Positions 24,701 to 35,212 of a stretch of DNA of 64,000 nucleotides are shown in pieces. The notes below the pieces were generated by a model, which saw nothing but the letters and a program-made list of their open reading frames with translations, was not told where the DNA came from and ran no database searches. Origin of the DNA: Neurospora intermedia (taxonomy: Eukaryota > Ascomycota > Sordariomycetes > Sordariales > Sordariaceae); assembly GCA_037102815.1 (NCBI GenBank), contig BTPP01000009.1, forward strand, positions 372,001-436,000. Reading direction: 5' to 3'. Both the position numbers and the translations under genes were made by a program. Numbering within the stretch: position 1 is the stretch's first letter; each line of letters begins with the position of its first letter.

Positions 24701-27335
24701 CAATGGTATCCTGGCCGATGAGATGGGTTTAGGAAAGACCATCCAGACCATCGCTCTGCTGGCGCACCTCGCCTGTCATCATGAAGTTTGGGGCCCCCAT
24801 CTGGTTATTGTGCCCACGAGTGTTATGCTCAACTGGGAAATGGAGTTCAAGAAGTGGTGTCCTGGATTCAAGATCCTTACGTACTACGGCAACCAGGAAG
24901 AGCGAAAGCGAAAGCGCCAGGGGTGGAACAATGACGATGTTTGGAACGTCTGCATCACCTCATATCAAATGGTCCTTCAGGACCAGCAGGTGTTCAGGCG
25001 AAGACGCTGGCATTACATGATCCTCGACGAGGCTCACAACATCAAGAATTTCAAGTCGCAGCGCTGGCAAACCTTGCTCGGCTTCAACACGCAAGCTCGG
25101 TTGCTCTTGACGGGAACCCCGTTGCAGAACAATCTGACCGAGTTGTGGTCGCTTCTCTACTTCTTGGCGCCACCCGAGAACGGCGAAGGCGGGTTCGTTG
25201 ACCTCACCGAATTCCATAACTGGTTCGCTAGGCCCGAATCTCAGATCTTGGAAAGCGGGCGTGAACAGCTGGACGATGAGGCGCGTGCCATCATTGCCAA
25301 GCTGCACAAGGTCCTTCGACCCTACCTTCTCCGTCGACTTAAGGCAGATGTCGAGAAACAGATGCCGGCAAAGTATGAACATGTCGAGTTCTGCCGCCTC
25401 TCCAAACGTCAGCGAGAGTTGTATGATGGGTTCCTCTCCCGCGCCGATACACGCGAGACGCTGCAATCGGGCAACTACATGTCCATCATTAACTGTTTGA
25501 TGCAGCTCCGAAAGGTCTGCAACCATCCCGATCTCTTCGTGGACCGGCCCATTATGACTTCGTTCCGAATGTCGCGGTCAGTACCGGCCGACTACGAGTG
25601 GAAAGAAAAGTTCATTCGGAACAGGCTGTTGGTTACGAAGCCCATGACCACTGTCAATTTGAGCTTCCTCAACATGATTCCGACCGAGTATGAAGATCTG
25701 TCCAAGACACACACCGACCTCATCGCCCAGCTCAGTTCCCATCGCATCTTGCTCGACCTGAGGGAGGCCCAGAAGGTGCGCGCCAACAATGCCTACACCG
25801 CGCTAGACCCTTCCTCTGTCAAGTCCAACCTTGTGTATCTTGAAAGTGCCGCCAGATGGGGTCGGTTTGAAGAGCTGCAGCACTGTGTCTACATAAATGC
25901 CCTTCGTCGCCAACAACGACCCATCTATGGGAAGCGTCTGACCGAGTTCCTCACCCTTGACACCCATCTCCGACCATACAAACCCCGACCCAGGGTCCCG
26001 GCCAAGATCATGTCCTGGTTCGAAGAGGATTCCTTCCTGCTACACAACGCTATCCCGACGCTCCAGCAACGCGCCGAATCCATGGAAATGACCATCACCA
26101 AGTTTGCCTGCGTCACTCCCGCGGTCGTGACTGGCCCCGAAATGAACCGCTTCCTCCTCGGCGAACGAGGCATCCAACTCTTTGAGGAGCTCGACCTCAA
26201 GCTCTCCGCTCCCGTGAAATACGCTCCCTACATGCCACCCCAACCTCCACCGGACCCCTGGCACGAGGCCCGCATGCGCCTGACCATTCAATTCCCCGAC
26301 AAGCGTCTCCTCCAATACGACTGCGGCAAGCTCCAAGCGCTCGACAAGCTTCTACGCAAACTCCAGGCGGGCGGCCACCGCGCCCTGATCTTCACGCAAA
26401 TGACCAAAGTCCTCGACATCCTCGAACAGTTCCTCAACATTCACGGACACAAGTACCTCCGCCTCGACGGCGCCACCAAGGTCGAACAGCGGCAAATCCT
26501 CACAGACCGATTCAACCACGACCCGCGCATCCTCTGCTTCATCCTGTCAACCCGCTCCGGCGGTCTCGGCATCAACCTCACGGGCGCCGACACAGTCATC
26601 TTCTACGACCAGGACTGGAACCCAGCCATGGACAAACAATGTCAAGACCGATGCCATCGTATTGGCCAGACGCGCGACGTGCACATTTACCGATTAGTAT
26701 CAGAACACACCATCGAAGCGAACATTCTCCGCAAGGCAAGTCAAAAACAAATGTTGGACGACGTGGTCATCCAGGAAGGAGAGTTCACCACTGATTACTT
26801 CAATCGGTTGTCTGTGCGAGACGTGCTAGGGTCCAATGGCGAGGTCATAGCCAGCAACGAAGACGACGTAGCCGCCAACCTCGCCATGGATCGCGTGCTA
26901 GGTGGGCCGTCAACTGCCGGCACAGGAGATGACGGCACTGCCGATAGCGGCGCAATCCAACCCCCTGTGCGAAACGTGGGCAGGGTCCTAGAGATGGCAG
27001 AAGACAGAGAGGATGTCGACGCTGCCAAGGCAGCAGAAAAGGAAATCATGCAGGACGAAGCGGATTTCGGAGAGGCGGGAAGTACGCGCCCGGGAACGCC
27101 GGGTGATGGGCTGGCGGATTTGGACGGCCAACTTTTGGGAGAAGAGAACAAGGAGGCAGAGGAGGAGGTGATTGAGTATAATGCGTGGGGAGAGAGGATG
27201 CATACTATTGATGAGTACATGCTGGGGTTCATGGCGAAGGCCTTGGAGGGAACGCCGTTGGAGTTGCCGAGGGATCGTAAAAAGGGAAGAGATAGGAATC
27301 GGAATCGGAAGGGGAAGGATACTAGGAAGAGGTGA
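21786..27335 (+). CDS. swr1: SWR1-type chromatin-remodelling ATPase
   Basis: This is one intronless frame of 1849 codons from the first ATG. The frame is open 24 bp further upstream but only from a GTG. It encodes the catalytic ATPase of the SWR1 complex, which exchanges H2A-H2B for H2A.Z-H2B in nucleosomes. The N-terminal 400 residues are low-complexity (Thr, Ser, Pro, Lys/Arg). An HSA domain that binds actin-related proteins lies at about residues 425-480 (PRQWAHLDHLTKAM). Two acidic stretches follow at about 560-620 and 690-715. The SNF2 ATPase begins near 949 (LRGTLREYQHHGLDWLAGL), with Walker A DEMGLGKT near 978 and the DEAH box near 1081. A long insertion splits the two helicase lobes, the hallmark of INO80/SWR1 enzymes. 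The second lobe starts near 1510 and has QDRCHRIGQT near 1619. The length matches fungal SWR1 proteins of about 1.5-1.9 thousand residues. Confidence 0.97.
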   Translation: MTTMMTDSGTASDSGAGLVDSTRNDDTTTTTTTTTSATTTTPGDNDADDNNNTNGTTTGHHDNNETDNNKSYSSNHVPAIDDTSTTNANANANDNDAGFLDRDQSPLSSISSPLSEPDNFEFDTEPIPSILSPKSTTSDNHARDGETPELDEDGQPPAKRRRVRETTPHNHSRKPKPESPPWKKFEAEGPTTIITEDGRRKSGRVNPVLLGMKPSDKKVTRKAIQTSPVSNKSSASTSRKPAPASSSSSSKHAPAKMPPPPPPKAPARKFATTHDTRPSASRSRRRSPSPRRPATPPKPAAVGTRRSTRQALAHSRASYDDGQLSPGASRATPRIKLKVRPPLTVIPLVHPNQANVRPKLGPTFEEYFARAQEIPVEEGGQHIPDEEPKYTDEMALQDAKVILRVEKEVEPGGLLAPDRCSAFEPEAEEEPPRQWAHLDHLTKAMTNFRKLMYREQQLHMQAAKRIAIACEAEWRRRNPQPKTAEEIELEEMEASKAKWRQVIRAFAGTWENVRVEVNRRRLVEWEAEEQRRVKAALNQAVNLSEQKLQQRQAQVDGDEITDEEEDEDDEDLESGMPSVMGDEEESDEHSDQGSVGMSDENDEDEDEDNMSSSSEDDDKKSTASDEGLTQEELRAKYANLPTLDTTDETKETTKDVEMADAPTAMDGSVANDDDTSDESVDMDDDLGSSEESDDDEDEDEDDEEEEESDDEPAGLLGLFFGKSELKKLKEEAVTEEPSVESAGDVEMTDAPAALRPEPQVNGHAHETSITNGSYTNEQLASSQTEGADDEVSLLVIPNDEKAAENTQTATEPGSGVVEKDFLSNGSSLKHPNEIVQSENQTLPAKESVEAGGDLPMVDAPPTANVQRETDAAPSLEAPPNTRHDSQETVATTDMQSQSQTQSPKTTDTKPTDVDTPHSELAVSVQKPDSRQSSPQPTTPTVKTEIPFLLRGTLREYQHHGLDWLAGLYANNTNGILADEMGLGKTIQTIALLAHLACHHEVWGPHLVIVPTSVMLNWEMEFKKWCPGFKILTYYGNQEERKRKRQGWNNDDVWNVCITSYQMVLQDQQVFRRRRWHYMILDEAHNIKNFKSQRWQTLLGFNTQARLLLTGTPLQNNLTELWSLLYFLAPPENGEGGFVDLTEFHNWFARPESQILESGREQLDDEARAIIAKLHKVLRPYLLRRLKADVEKQMPAKYEHVEFCRLSKRQRELYDGFLSRADTRETLQSGNYMSIINCLMQLRKVCNHPDLFVDRPIMTSFRMSRSVPADYEWKEKFIRNRLLVTKPMTTVNLSFLNMIPTEYEDLSKTHTDLIAQLSSHRILLDLREAQKVRANNAYTALDPSSVKSNLVYLESAARWGRFEELQHCVYINALRRQQRPIYGKRLTEFLTLDTHLRPYKPRPRVPAKIMSWFEEDSFLLHNAIPTLQQRAESMEMTITKFACVTPAVVTGPEMNRFLLGERGIQLFEELDLKLSAPVKYAPYMPPQPPPDPWHEARMRLTIQFPDKRLLQYDCGKLQALDKLLRKLQAGGHRALIFTQMTKVLDILEQFLNIHGHKYLRLDGATKVEQRQILTDRFNHDPRILCFILSTRSGGLGINLTGADTVIFYDQDWNPAMDKQCQDRCHRIGQTRDVHIYRLVSEHTIEANILRKASQKQMLDDVVIQEGEFTTDYFNRLSVRDVLGSNGEVIASNEDDVAANLAMDRVLGGPSTAGTGDDGTADSGAIQPPVRNVGRVLEMAEDREDVDAAKAAEKEIMQDEADFGEAGSTRPGTPGDGLADLDGQLLGEENKEAEEEVIEYNAWGERMHTIDEYMLGFMAKALEGTPLELPRDRKKGRDRNRNRKGKDTRKR

Positions 27336-29461
27336 TTGATTGACTGGGGAAAGCCAGAGGGGTGGGTGTATGATAGAAGGTGGATTGGTGAATGAAATAA
27401 AGTGCATACCTAGTATCTTATCTTGGGAGTTGTATCGTCTAGCCAGTGTAAAACGGGTTGATAGGTCTTGTTGTTGTTGTTGTTGTTGTTATTGTTGAAC
27501 AAGACAGTGAGGTGTATACAAGGGGGACTGGGAAGTGATGGAGTAAGGCAGTGGTAGAAGGAAAAAGGTTAGTGTGTATTATACTAGACGTTTATACCAT
27601 ATCGGAGTGTTGGTGAGAGGGTAGAATGGAAGATTATACTTACATGATTATCTTGAGACCTGGCGTAGCCAGAGTTCCGTTAGCTGTTCGGTGGAAGTTC
27701 TGTTACGTCGATGTCGCTAACAACTGAAGTGTTGGGGGGGTGGGTCGAAGCTAACGGGCTGTTAGTGCACTATCCCTTTGGCAACGAAACTGTTCCCAAA
27801 TGCGATAGTATCGCATCGCCCTCCTTTCTGATTGTTCCCGTTCATGTTGACAAAGGAAGGTCAGCTGGGAAATCACCGGACTCACCCTTTTTTGCGAGCA
27901 GGCATTCAGTCTAGTCATTTCCTCAACCGTTTGGGCTTGCCATTCACAACACCACCGCCTCGCCGTCCCAGTGCATCATTCATTCCCTTCCATCGGCAGC
28001 GAGCGAGGCTTACCCAACCCATCGCACTGCGGAAACCAACAGAGAGTGAGGTTGGTGGGCTCCCGGCCAGGGTTAGGCCTTCCACACGCCCGCCCGCCCG
28101 CCGACCAACAATCTGACCATTCATTCATTGATTCAGCCAAGGACACTGCCCCCCCTTTTGTGACCTTTTCACCATCGTGGATGACAGGACAGGACAGTGG
28201 AATGAATGGGTGAGGTGATGTGAGACAAGCATAAGGCTGCATGGCTGTATCCGCGCCGCTGAACCCGCTCGCTGGCTGCATGACGGGATTGTCATTTTCC
28301 CGCCCGGTCGTTCGGTCGGCCTCATGGGTCGCGTTCCATGACCCATTTGCCCTGGTCATCTTACACTTTGCCAATCACCGGTCATGACTTATAGATGCCA
28401 CTAGGCTTCAATCGCTCGCTCCCTTCGGACCTATACTTGGATGTGAATGAGGCTGAATGCTGGAGTGGGATGGGGAGGGGGCCGCCGATATTCGGAGTGT
28501 GGTGTGGGTGGGACGTATCAAGTGACACCTCCAGGGACATATGGACATACGCCCACGCGGATTGGCTGGCTCACTTGACCCTTTCCCTAGAAAAAGCCAC
28601 CACGGGTTAGACGACGACTGACTTTACACAGGTTCAAGCTATGATACCTGTATCCCTTGAAGCACTGTACCTGACCCTTTTTCATAGAAAATAGAATCCA
28701 ACCTTGAAGGCGCGGTTTTTGCTGTCGCACCGCGCCAAAACGCGGCTTGCTTTTCTCTGGCTGCACACTACCGAACCGATGTTTGTCCCTTGTCCCTTGT
28801 TCCGCGCACACAGGCAACTTAACCCAAACCGGGCACCTAGGCTGAACTCCATCTCCCGGCCGGCTGGCCGACCGCCTATCTGGTCTTGTACTACATATTG
28901 GCATGGGGACGCAGCAAACCGAACTGGTGGTTGTGACACCGGGGTGACTATCTGGAGACGGTGAAGGATGGATGCCGGCTTTCGGTGAACTGTGTCAGCC
29001 AGGACTTACACCAGGACCCAGAAGGGCTTGTAGCTGTCATGGCCAGATGCCTGAGTGATGTTTTCCTCGTACAGACAGGCAGGCAGGCAGGCCTATCCCG
29101 GGGCAGGAAAAGCTAAGGTGTTCGGGTGTTGGCGTTTGACCGTTGGCGGCGGCCTCATGACACTTTGGATGACTCTGAGGTCCAGTCTGAGGAGGTCATG
29201 ACCGGATGGAATACAAATGGTCAAAAGACTATTCTTTTCGCAAAGGGAGGTAGGATATAAAAGGTGACGTTGTGTTTTCATCTGTTGTGTCTTTTTTTGT
29301 TTTCCTTCGATCAGCTTTCACAAGTCAAACGTTCAACGACTGGAGAATCAGCAAAGCTCAACCGACCAACACAATAACCCAAACGCTCACTTGCACGAAC
29401 CAAGGAAGACAAACTCAACCACTCCACGACAACAACGCCTTTCCCCAACCAAAGCAAAGCA
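27336..29461. other. Intergenic with GTT microsatellite and small hairpin
   Basis: The swr1 3' region is followed by a (GTT)n tract at about 27469-27497, a short GCCC tract near 28082-28101 and a GCAG tract near 29077-29092. A perfect 8-bp stem lies at 28709-28736 (GGCGCGGT / ACCGCGCC, 12-nt loop). The right end is the promoter of the small protein at 29462. No other gene is supported. Confidence 0.6.
29256..29263 (+). promoter_or_regulatory. TATA box (TATAAAAG)
   Basis: This is a consensus TATA box 206 bp before the ATG at 29462. It is followed by a T-rich then CA-rich leader, typical of strongly expressed fungal genes. It is the main support for the small gene downstream. Confidence 0.6.
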
Positions 29462-29902
29462 ATGGCCTGGTACACCACAGACTATTGTACCCTCTGCTGC
29501 CGGCACATCCCCGTCTACTCATGGTACTACCACTCCTACACCTGTCATCGGCGCACCGCCACCAGCACCAGCACCAGCCACAGCCACGGAACTACTCGGC
29601 GCTCGCACTCGCGTCATCGCCGTGAGCATGATCGTGAGCGCGAGTATGAGTACGAAACTACCGTCCGGCGCACGCGGAGCCGAAGCCGTCACGGGTCTAC
29701 TTCGTACTACTACTACCTCCCCTGGAGATATCATCGCTCAGTGGCTGCTCCTGCTCCCGAGCCGGTGAGATGTCCTACGCCTGCTCCTTTGCCGGAACCG
29801 CTGCCTTGTCGGAGCCGGAGCAGCCGTCGGAGGGGTAGCGAGGATACCTCTCGGGATAAGGGGTGGAGGAGGAGGACGGTGGATATTTACATTGAGCATT
29901 AA
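29462..29902 (+). CDS. Small Tyr/Arg/Cys-rich protein, unknown
   Basis: This is a single frame of 146 codons with start context aagcaATGG. The first 30 residues are rich in Tyr, Cys and Trp (MAWYTTDYCTLCCRHIP, then further Tyr and His), with a CxxC-like cluster. The middle is Arg/Ser/His-rich (HRREHDREREYEYETTVRR). A Pro-rich segment and a basic tail follow. A TATA box and CA-rich leader lie upstream at normal distances. I recognise no family. The clustered Cys and His could bind metal, but no standard zinc-finger spacing is visible. There is no signal peptide. Confidence is moderate because the call rests on promoter context and composition. Confidence 0.5.
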   Translation: MAWYTTDYCTLCCRHIPVYSWYYHSYTCHRRTATSTSTSHSHGTTRRSHSRHRREHDREREYEYETTVRRTRSRSRHGSTSYYYYLPWRYHRSVAAPAPEPVRCPTPAPLPEPLPCRSRSSRRRGSEDTSRDKGWRRRTVDIYIEH

Positions 29903-31962
29903 GGGAGTCATTCATTCCCGATGAGTAATGACACCATCGACGCTCTTCTTCTGGGATCAACCAATCGTTTCGTCTTTTCCTTGGACAACAAGCAATTTGA
30001 TTCAACATACAACCCGCTCCTTACCTATCGGTCGCTGCCATTGACAGCGGTGGTCTAGACTCTCGTTTATCTAAATAACTTGACAGCACAGCGTCTCTCT
30101 TCTTTCTTTTGTTCATATGGGGCGTTCATGTTTTGATGGAACTGAGGATTGAAGACACATCAGACTGGATAATTAAGTACCACCAACCCATGTGATTGGG
30201 ATACACTGCTTGGAATTGGGTTAGTGGACAGGATGACTGATGAATGAGACACGAATGCATGTAGAATAGTCTAGGTACCTAGCCCTAGCGCTTGGAATGA
30301 AACCATATTGTCATTGATACCTATATGTACCGCGCTTGTGATGCAGGGACATTGTGACCTTGTCGTCGAACTTGAAGAGGGCCGAGACCTTTGATCAGAT
30401 GGTTACATGTCTCGGGTTAGAGGTTGTCGCAAAACTGTAGAAAGGGCACTTCGAGGCGTAAAGAAAACCACTTACTATGGAGCAAATGATTGTACTTGCG
30501 ACAGCTTGAATATAATGATAAAACAGAGTGTCTCCCGAGCCTTCCTTTCTCTTTGTCTCTCCTCATCGCAACCCTTCTGTTGTCCACTTTCGAGGGGGTT
30601 AGGGTTCAGTATAGCTTTCGTCAAATTCGATCACAACTTCCCTTCCAGGCCTTGGCGCGCTGCGGAAACTCCACTCGTGATCTGCCGTCTTCCGAGCTGC
30701 CGATATCAATGATGCCCCGATATCGTCTTGTCATTTGATCATATCCCAACTGGACTGTGTGTGGTCTTCATTCTGCAACGTCTGTCCCGATCCTTTTGAT
30801 TCTCAAATTCATTACGTTGAATAAAAGACCCTCGCCGCCAATATGACTATTTATCGGACACCCGCTCCGCAAAAGAGAGTACACTAGGTCTGAATCAACC
30901 TTGACCGACAAACTCCCCGTTGCGGCGGTCAATATGGCTTCCTAGTACGCGGTCAGTCAAAAGCGAGGTCATCTTTCTAGGTAGGTAGGCAATCGAGGTC
31001 TCCATCTGTCGAGGCTGGCTGTCCAACTTCCACTCTCGCAATTGCAAATCGTCGGCTCTTGTCAAATTGACCAAGCAGGCGCACTGCAGATTCCATCAAT
31101 GACGACCGAGTTGGTGGTCTATTCCCAATCCAGAAGGTACCAAAGCTGGGGAAAGATAGTGCCGAGGCGGGGTGACCAATCGCTTGGCGATCGTTACGGC
31201 CCCGCTGTGGTGAGCGCACTGCACCGACAAGCGATCGCCCAGTACGGACGGGAAGGACTCAACTTTTGGGGGGCCGCTGCTATGCCGCCGCAAGAGAGAC
31301 CATGTCTTGAGTGTCGAGACGGAGCCATGCGGTTATATTTTCTTATTCTTCTTTTTGTCCTTAACCATCTGGTCACAATGCTCGAAAGACATCGCGAGAG
31401 ATTGTGTGTTGGAATTGGGGTCTCCATCATCGCGGGGGACCCCGGCCAGATGCTTAATTCAACTTGGCAGGTCGCTTTGCCCCTGCACTGCCCTGCCGTG
31501 GTTACCATGACATATCCCGGCTCCAACCCGGACGGTCAACCGTCAAGATGCGGAAGGTGGAGGATGCCCCGGTTCTGCAACCCTTCCCTTCTTCGCCTTC
31601 TCGCGTGCCACCACCACCACCCCAATCTCCATTGCTCACAACTCAACCGTGGGAGGATGGCTTCATTGGCTCCAGTCATCGGTTACATTCACACAGCGGC
31701 CAATGGCACGGCGGATGACAACCAGGAACGACAAGTAAAAAGTCAATTCGTGTTCCCGTCCCAACAGCTCCTTCCATGTTCGGAGAATTATACTTGGGTC
31801 AAGTGGATCTGTTGAACCACGTCTGTTGGCGATATAAGAGCACCCGTTGATCCCGTCACAAGTCATGGCCGCCCTCCCTTCCTCTCCTCTCACCCTCTCT
31901 TCACCCTCCCCTTCTTGCCCTCACCTCTTGCTTCCCGCGAGTGAGGCAAGATCACCGGCAAC
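29903..31962. other. Intergenic before the carboxypeptidase
   Basis: This is 2 kb without a supported gene. A 257-codon open frame ending at 31815 begins only with a TTG, lacks domain features and overlaps the promoter of the next gene, so it is not called. A TAGGTACCTA palindrome lies at about 30284. The right end is the carboxypeptidase promoter. Confidence 0.55.
31833..31840 (+). promoter_or_regulatory. TATA box (TATAAGAG)
   Basis: This TATA-like element lies 130 bp before the carboxypeptidase start codon. It is followed by a CT-rich leader (about 31869-31930) typical of fungal core promoters. Confidence 0.55.
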
Positions 31963-33720
31963 ATGAGGTTCTTCTCCGCCGCCACCGCGCTTCTAGCGGC
32001 CGCCTCCACCGCCCATGCCGCCTTCTTCAAGACCCTCGGCATGGAAATCGGCCCTATCGACGATCACATCGAGTCCCTCAACAAGCGCGCCGAAGTCGAG
32101 GGCACTTCCGGCTACGGCACCTTCGACCAGCTGATCGACCACAACACCCCCGAGCTCGGCACCTTCAAGCAGCGTTTCTGGTATGGCTTCCAATACTGGA
32201 AGGGCCCCGGCTCGCCCATCATCCTCGTCAACCCCGGCGAGCAGGCCGCCGATGGTTTCAATAAGTCTTATCTCTCCGACCAGCGTCTGGCCGGTTGGAT
32301 GGCCAAGGACATGGGCGCCGCCGTGGTGATCATGGAGCACAGATACTGGGGCAATTCCAGCCCCTTCGACGAGTTGACAGTCAAGAATCTGCAGTATTTG
32401 ACGCTGGAGAACTCGTTGAAGGACATCAACTACTTTGCCGAGCACATTGAGCTGCCCTTCGACAAAACCAACGGCAGCAAGCCTGCTAACGCGCCTTGGA
32501 TTTTCTCCGGTGGTTCTTACTCGGGCGCCCTGGCCGGTTGGCTGGAGGCGCTGTACCCGGGCACCTTCTGGGCGTATCACGGCACTTCTGGTGTGGTCGA
32601 AACCCTAGGACACTTTTGGACCTATTTCGTCCCTGTCCTGGAAGCGACGCCGCAGAACTGCACCAAGGATTTGACCGCTGTTATTGACTATGTCGATTCC
32701 GTGTTGCTGCATGGTACTCCCAAGGCCAAGCGTGAGCTCAAGTCCAAGTTCAAGCTGCAGGACTTGACTGATGCCGATTTTGCTTCGTAAGTTGTTTTGA
32801 ACTGTCTGTCAAGCGGAACAATACTGACCTATTGTCTGCAGTGCCATTGAGAGCGGCCCCTGGAGCTGGCAATCCACCCAGTTCTACTCGGAAAAGATCA
32901 CCGGTTACAACCCGTACTACCGCTTCTGCGACTACGTCGAGAACGTCTGGCCCAACTCGACCAACAAGGTCCCTGGGCCTCTCGGTGTTGGCATCAAGAA
33001 GGCCCTCGACGGATATGCCAAGTGGTTCGTCGAGGAATCTCTTCCTAGCACGTGCGAGTCTTCTGGCTACGACGCTTTCAAGGGCGAGGATAACGTTCTC
33101 TGCTTCCAGAACCAGAACGCTTCCAACCCCATTTTCCACGACTTGTCGGTCAACAACGCCTACAACCGCCAGTGGAACTGGTTCCTCTGCAATGAGCCGT
33201 ACGTGTTCTTTTCCCCATCTGAGTTACCGTTCCTTCATTCTGACATGCATGCAACAGCTTTGAGTGGTGGCAAGACGGCGCCCCCCTCGGCCGCCCCTCC
33301 ATCGTCTCTCGCCTCGTCGACGCCGACTACTGGCGCAAGCAGTGTCCGCTCTGGTTCCCCACCGAGAAGGGCTCCAATGCCACCTATGGCATGAAGCAGG
33401 GCAAGCGCGCCGAGGACGTCAACAAGTGGACGGGCGGCTGGAAGCACACCAACGGCACGCGCATCATGCAAGCCAACGGTTCGCTTGATCCCTGGAGAGA
33501 CGTCACCCTGTCGTCCAAGTTCCGACCCGGTGGTCCCTTCAAAGGCAACAAGAACCATCAGGTTCGCGTCATCGAGGGCGGTACCCACTGCTCCGACTTC
33601 TACGGCCCCAACTGGAGCGCCAACGAGGGCATCAAGAAGGTTGCGGAAGAGGAGGTCGCTCAAATGGGACAATGGGTGGCGGACTTTTACAAGAAAAAGG
33701 GGATCACGAGGCGTCAGTGA
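31963..33720 (+). CDS. Secreted S28 serine carboxypeptidase
   Basis: There are three exons, 31963-32786, 32842-33198 and 33258-33720, with introns of 55 and 59 bp, giving 547 residues. The N-terminus is a clear signal peptide (MRFFSAATALLAAASTAHA), so the protein is secreted. It belongs to peptidase family S28 (lysosomal Pro-Xaa carboxypeptidase / dipeptidyl peptidase II family), which removes residues next to proline. The nucleophile Ser is near residue 185 in GGSYSGAL. The family Asp is near 471 in NGSLDPWRD, and His near 504 in GGTHCSDFY. The early motif HRYWGNSSPF is the conserved oxyanion/ring region of the family. Several NxS/T glycosylation sites (NKS, NSS, NGS, NCT, NST, NAT) fit secretion. 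All catalytic residues are present, so it should be active. A TATA box lies 130 bp upstream. Confidence 0.96.
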
Positions 33721-34194
33721 AAAGGGGGTGGATGTTGTTGGTGTACATATGAGTGTTGAGTACCTATGATTGAATACCCTTCATGTACATACCTAATGAG
33801 GGCATGAACGTAATGATATTATCATTGAAGCAGAGTCCAAACTGATCGTCCGTCACATATCGGTGTGTGAGTGTGATATGTTCAGTGGAAAGGTGTAGGT
33901 AGCACCGCGGGACCGCGGAACTAGACGTCCATCTGGTACTCAACGAATCCACCGCACCGCTATCCTATCGAGAGTCCAGGTCAGTGAACATGGCCCTTTA
34001 CTTCTCATGCTCGTCGATGCTTTTGTCTCTTTATCCATAATTAACCAATCGACTTCATCGCAGCTGATTCGATGTACTGTAAATAATGTTTGGTGACAGG
34101 CAGTATGGACGAACGTCTTGCTAGCGACATGCTTGCATTGAAGTGGAGTATGTAGGCCCCAAATTCGTGCACTTTAACCATTCAATAACAATAA
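33721..34194. other. Intergenic, carboxypeptidase 3' region
   Basis: The 3' flank of the carboxypeptidase and the 5' flank of the tRNA-Pro gene. Nothing else is recognised. Confidence 0.6.
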
Positions 34195-34284
34195 GGGCCG
34201 CTGGTCTAGTGGTATGATTCTCGCTTAGGGTTCAATCCTGAGCATTCTTGCGAGAGGTCCCGGGTTCAATCCCCGGGTGGCCCC
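34195..34284 (+). tRNA. tRNA-Pro: tRNA-Pro (AGG), with intron
   Basis: All arms can be drawn. The acceptor stem is GGGCCGC with GTGGCCC (one G-U pair), the D arm GGTCTAGTGGTATGA, the anticodon stem CTCGC/GCGAG with loop TTAGGGT and anticodon AGG at 34227-34229, and the T arm CCGGG-TTCAATC-CCCGG. An 18-bp intron (34231-34248) interrupts the gene one base 3' of the anticodon, the standard place for nuclear tRNA introns. The mature length is 72 nt plus added CCA. A run of seven T (34287-34293) follows as the Pol III terminator. The exon sequence closely resembles yeast tRNA-Pro(AGG). Confidence 0.97.
34231..34248 (+). other. tRNA-Pro intron (18 bp)
   Basis: The insertion separates the base 3' of the anticodon from the rest of the anticodon loop. 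Removing it restores a seven-base loop. It would be cut by the tRNA splicing endonuclease. The exact ends could slide by a base because both sides begin with T. Confidence 0.85.
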
Positions 34285-34286
34285 GA

Positions 34287-34293
34287 TTTTTTT
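34287..34293 (+). terminator. Pol III terminator of tRNA-Pro
   Basis: Seven T directly follow the tRNA-Pro discriminator base after GA. Confidence 0.9.
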
Positions 34294-34340
34294 CTCCCTT
34301 TCTTCTTTATATACCTCCTTTTTTTTATCCCCTTTTGGCT

Positions 34341-34346
34341 TCTTCT

Positions 34347-34378
<32 letters not shown>

Positions 34379-34380
34379 TC
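34341..34380. repeat. CTTT microsatellite
   Basis: About nine CTTT units are preceded by CTT units, 60-95 bp downstream of the tRNA-Pro gene. Confidence 0.92.
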
Positions 34381-35212
34381 CATACTAGCAACGCTACATC
34401 ATTAACACCGAACTTATATCGTTTTTGTTACAAGGTAGATTAGTTAGAATCGATATTTATCCTACTTTTAAGTACGTGTATCCGAGTTCTGTCTAGCGAA
34501 CAAAACATCAATTCATCTTCTGGTAGTGAACCGATTTGGACAGGTATTATACCCTCAAATCTTAAAACTCCCTTTCCGCTCTCATGTTTGCTCTCCTCAT
34601 CTACTTTAGCACCACATATGATTCCGTGGAGGATGTGATTCTTCTCGAGAAGACATTGGACGAGTCGGATTGGCAGACTTGGCCGGAGTAAAGCGGATTC
34701 ACATCTGGGGAGAGCCCGGGGTGCATGTTACTGCCGGAGATTCCCAAGAGGACGAGGAAGATGAGAATTAGGAAGTAGCTAGTCATGCCTATCTACCTAT
34801 GTATACAAGTGATAAGCCGACATGGTACCAATTGGCTATCCTGTTACGCTGTTCTTGATGCATTTTGTGGCTGCTCTCTGGCATTTGTTGCTTCAGTTTC
34901 GTCACCACGACTTATTCCGCGTGCCACTCCCGTTCTATCTTCAAGACTAGAGTAAGATGATTAAGACGCTAAGGTAACTAAGAATGGGGCTAGGTTACGA
35001 TGTCTAATGCAAATAGGCGAGAGTTTTACGCATACCTAATATGTGAATTTCCCTTCCAATTGTCATCCAGGAATGTACTTTTTATCTTAAAAGAGGCATT
35101 GTGTCCAATCTATGTAATGTAATGAAAGCTTGTCCCTGGGATATGTCCCCGAAATGCAACGTTTCCTCGGCTTGAGAAGGGATCCCTGGGTGTATGAGAA
35201 AGACCTGCCTGC

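Larger units (their letters stand above)
34285..35212. other. Intergenic, AT-rich
   Basis: Begins with the tRNA terminator and a CTTT microsatellite. The rest is somewhat AT-rich and has no gene I can support. It contains the 3' flank of the 345-residue secreted protein. Confidence 0.55.

Noticed and set aside
31042-31815. 257-codon open frame on the plus strand
   Set aside because: It starts only with TTG, has no domain-like pattern, shows mixed low-complexity segments and overlaps the carboxypeptidase promoter.
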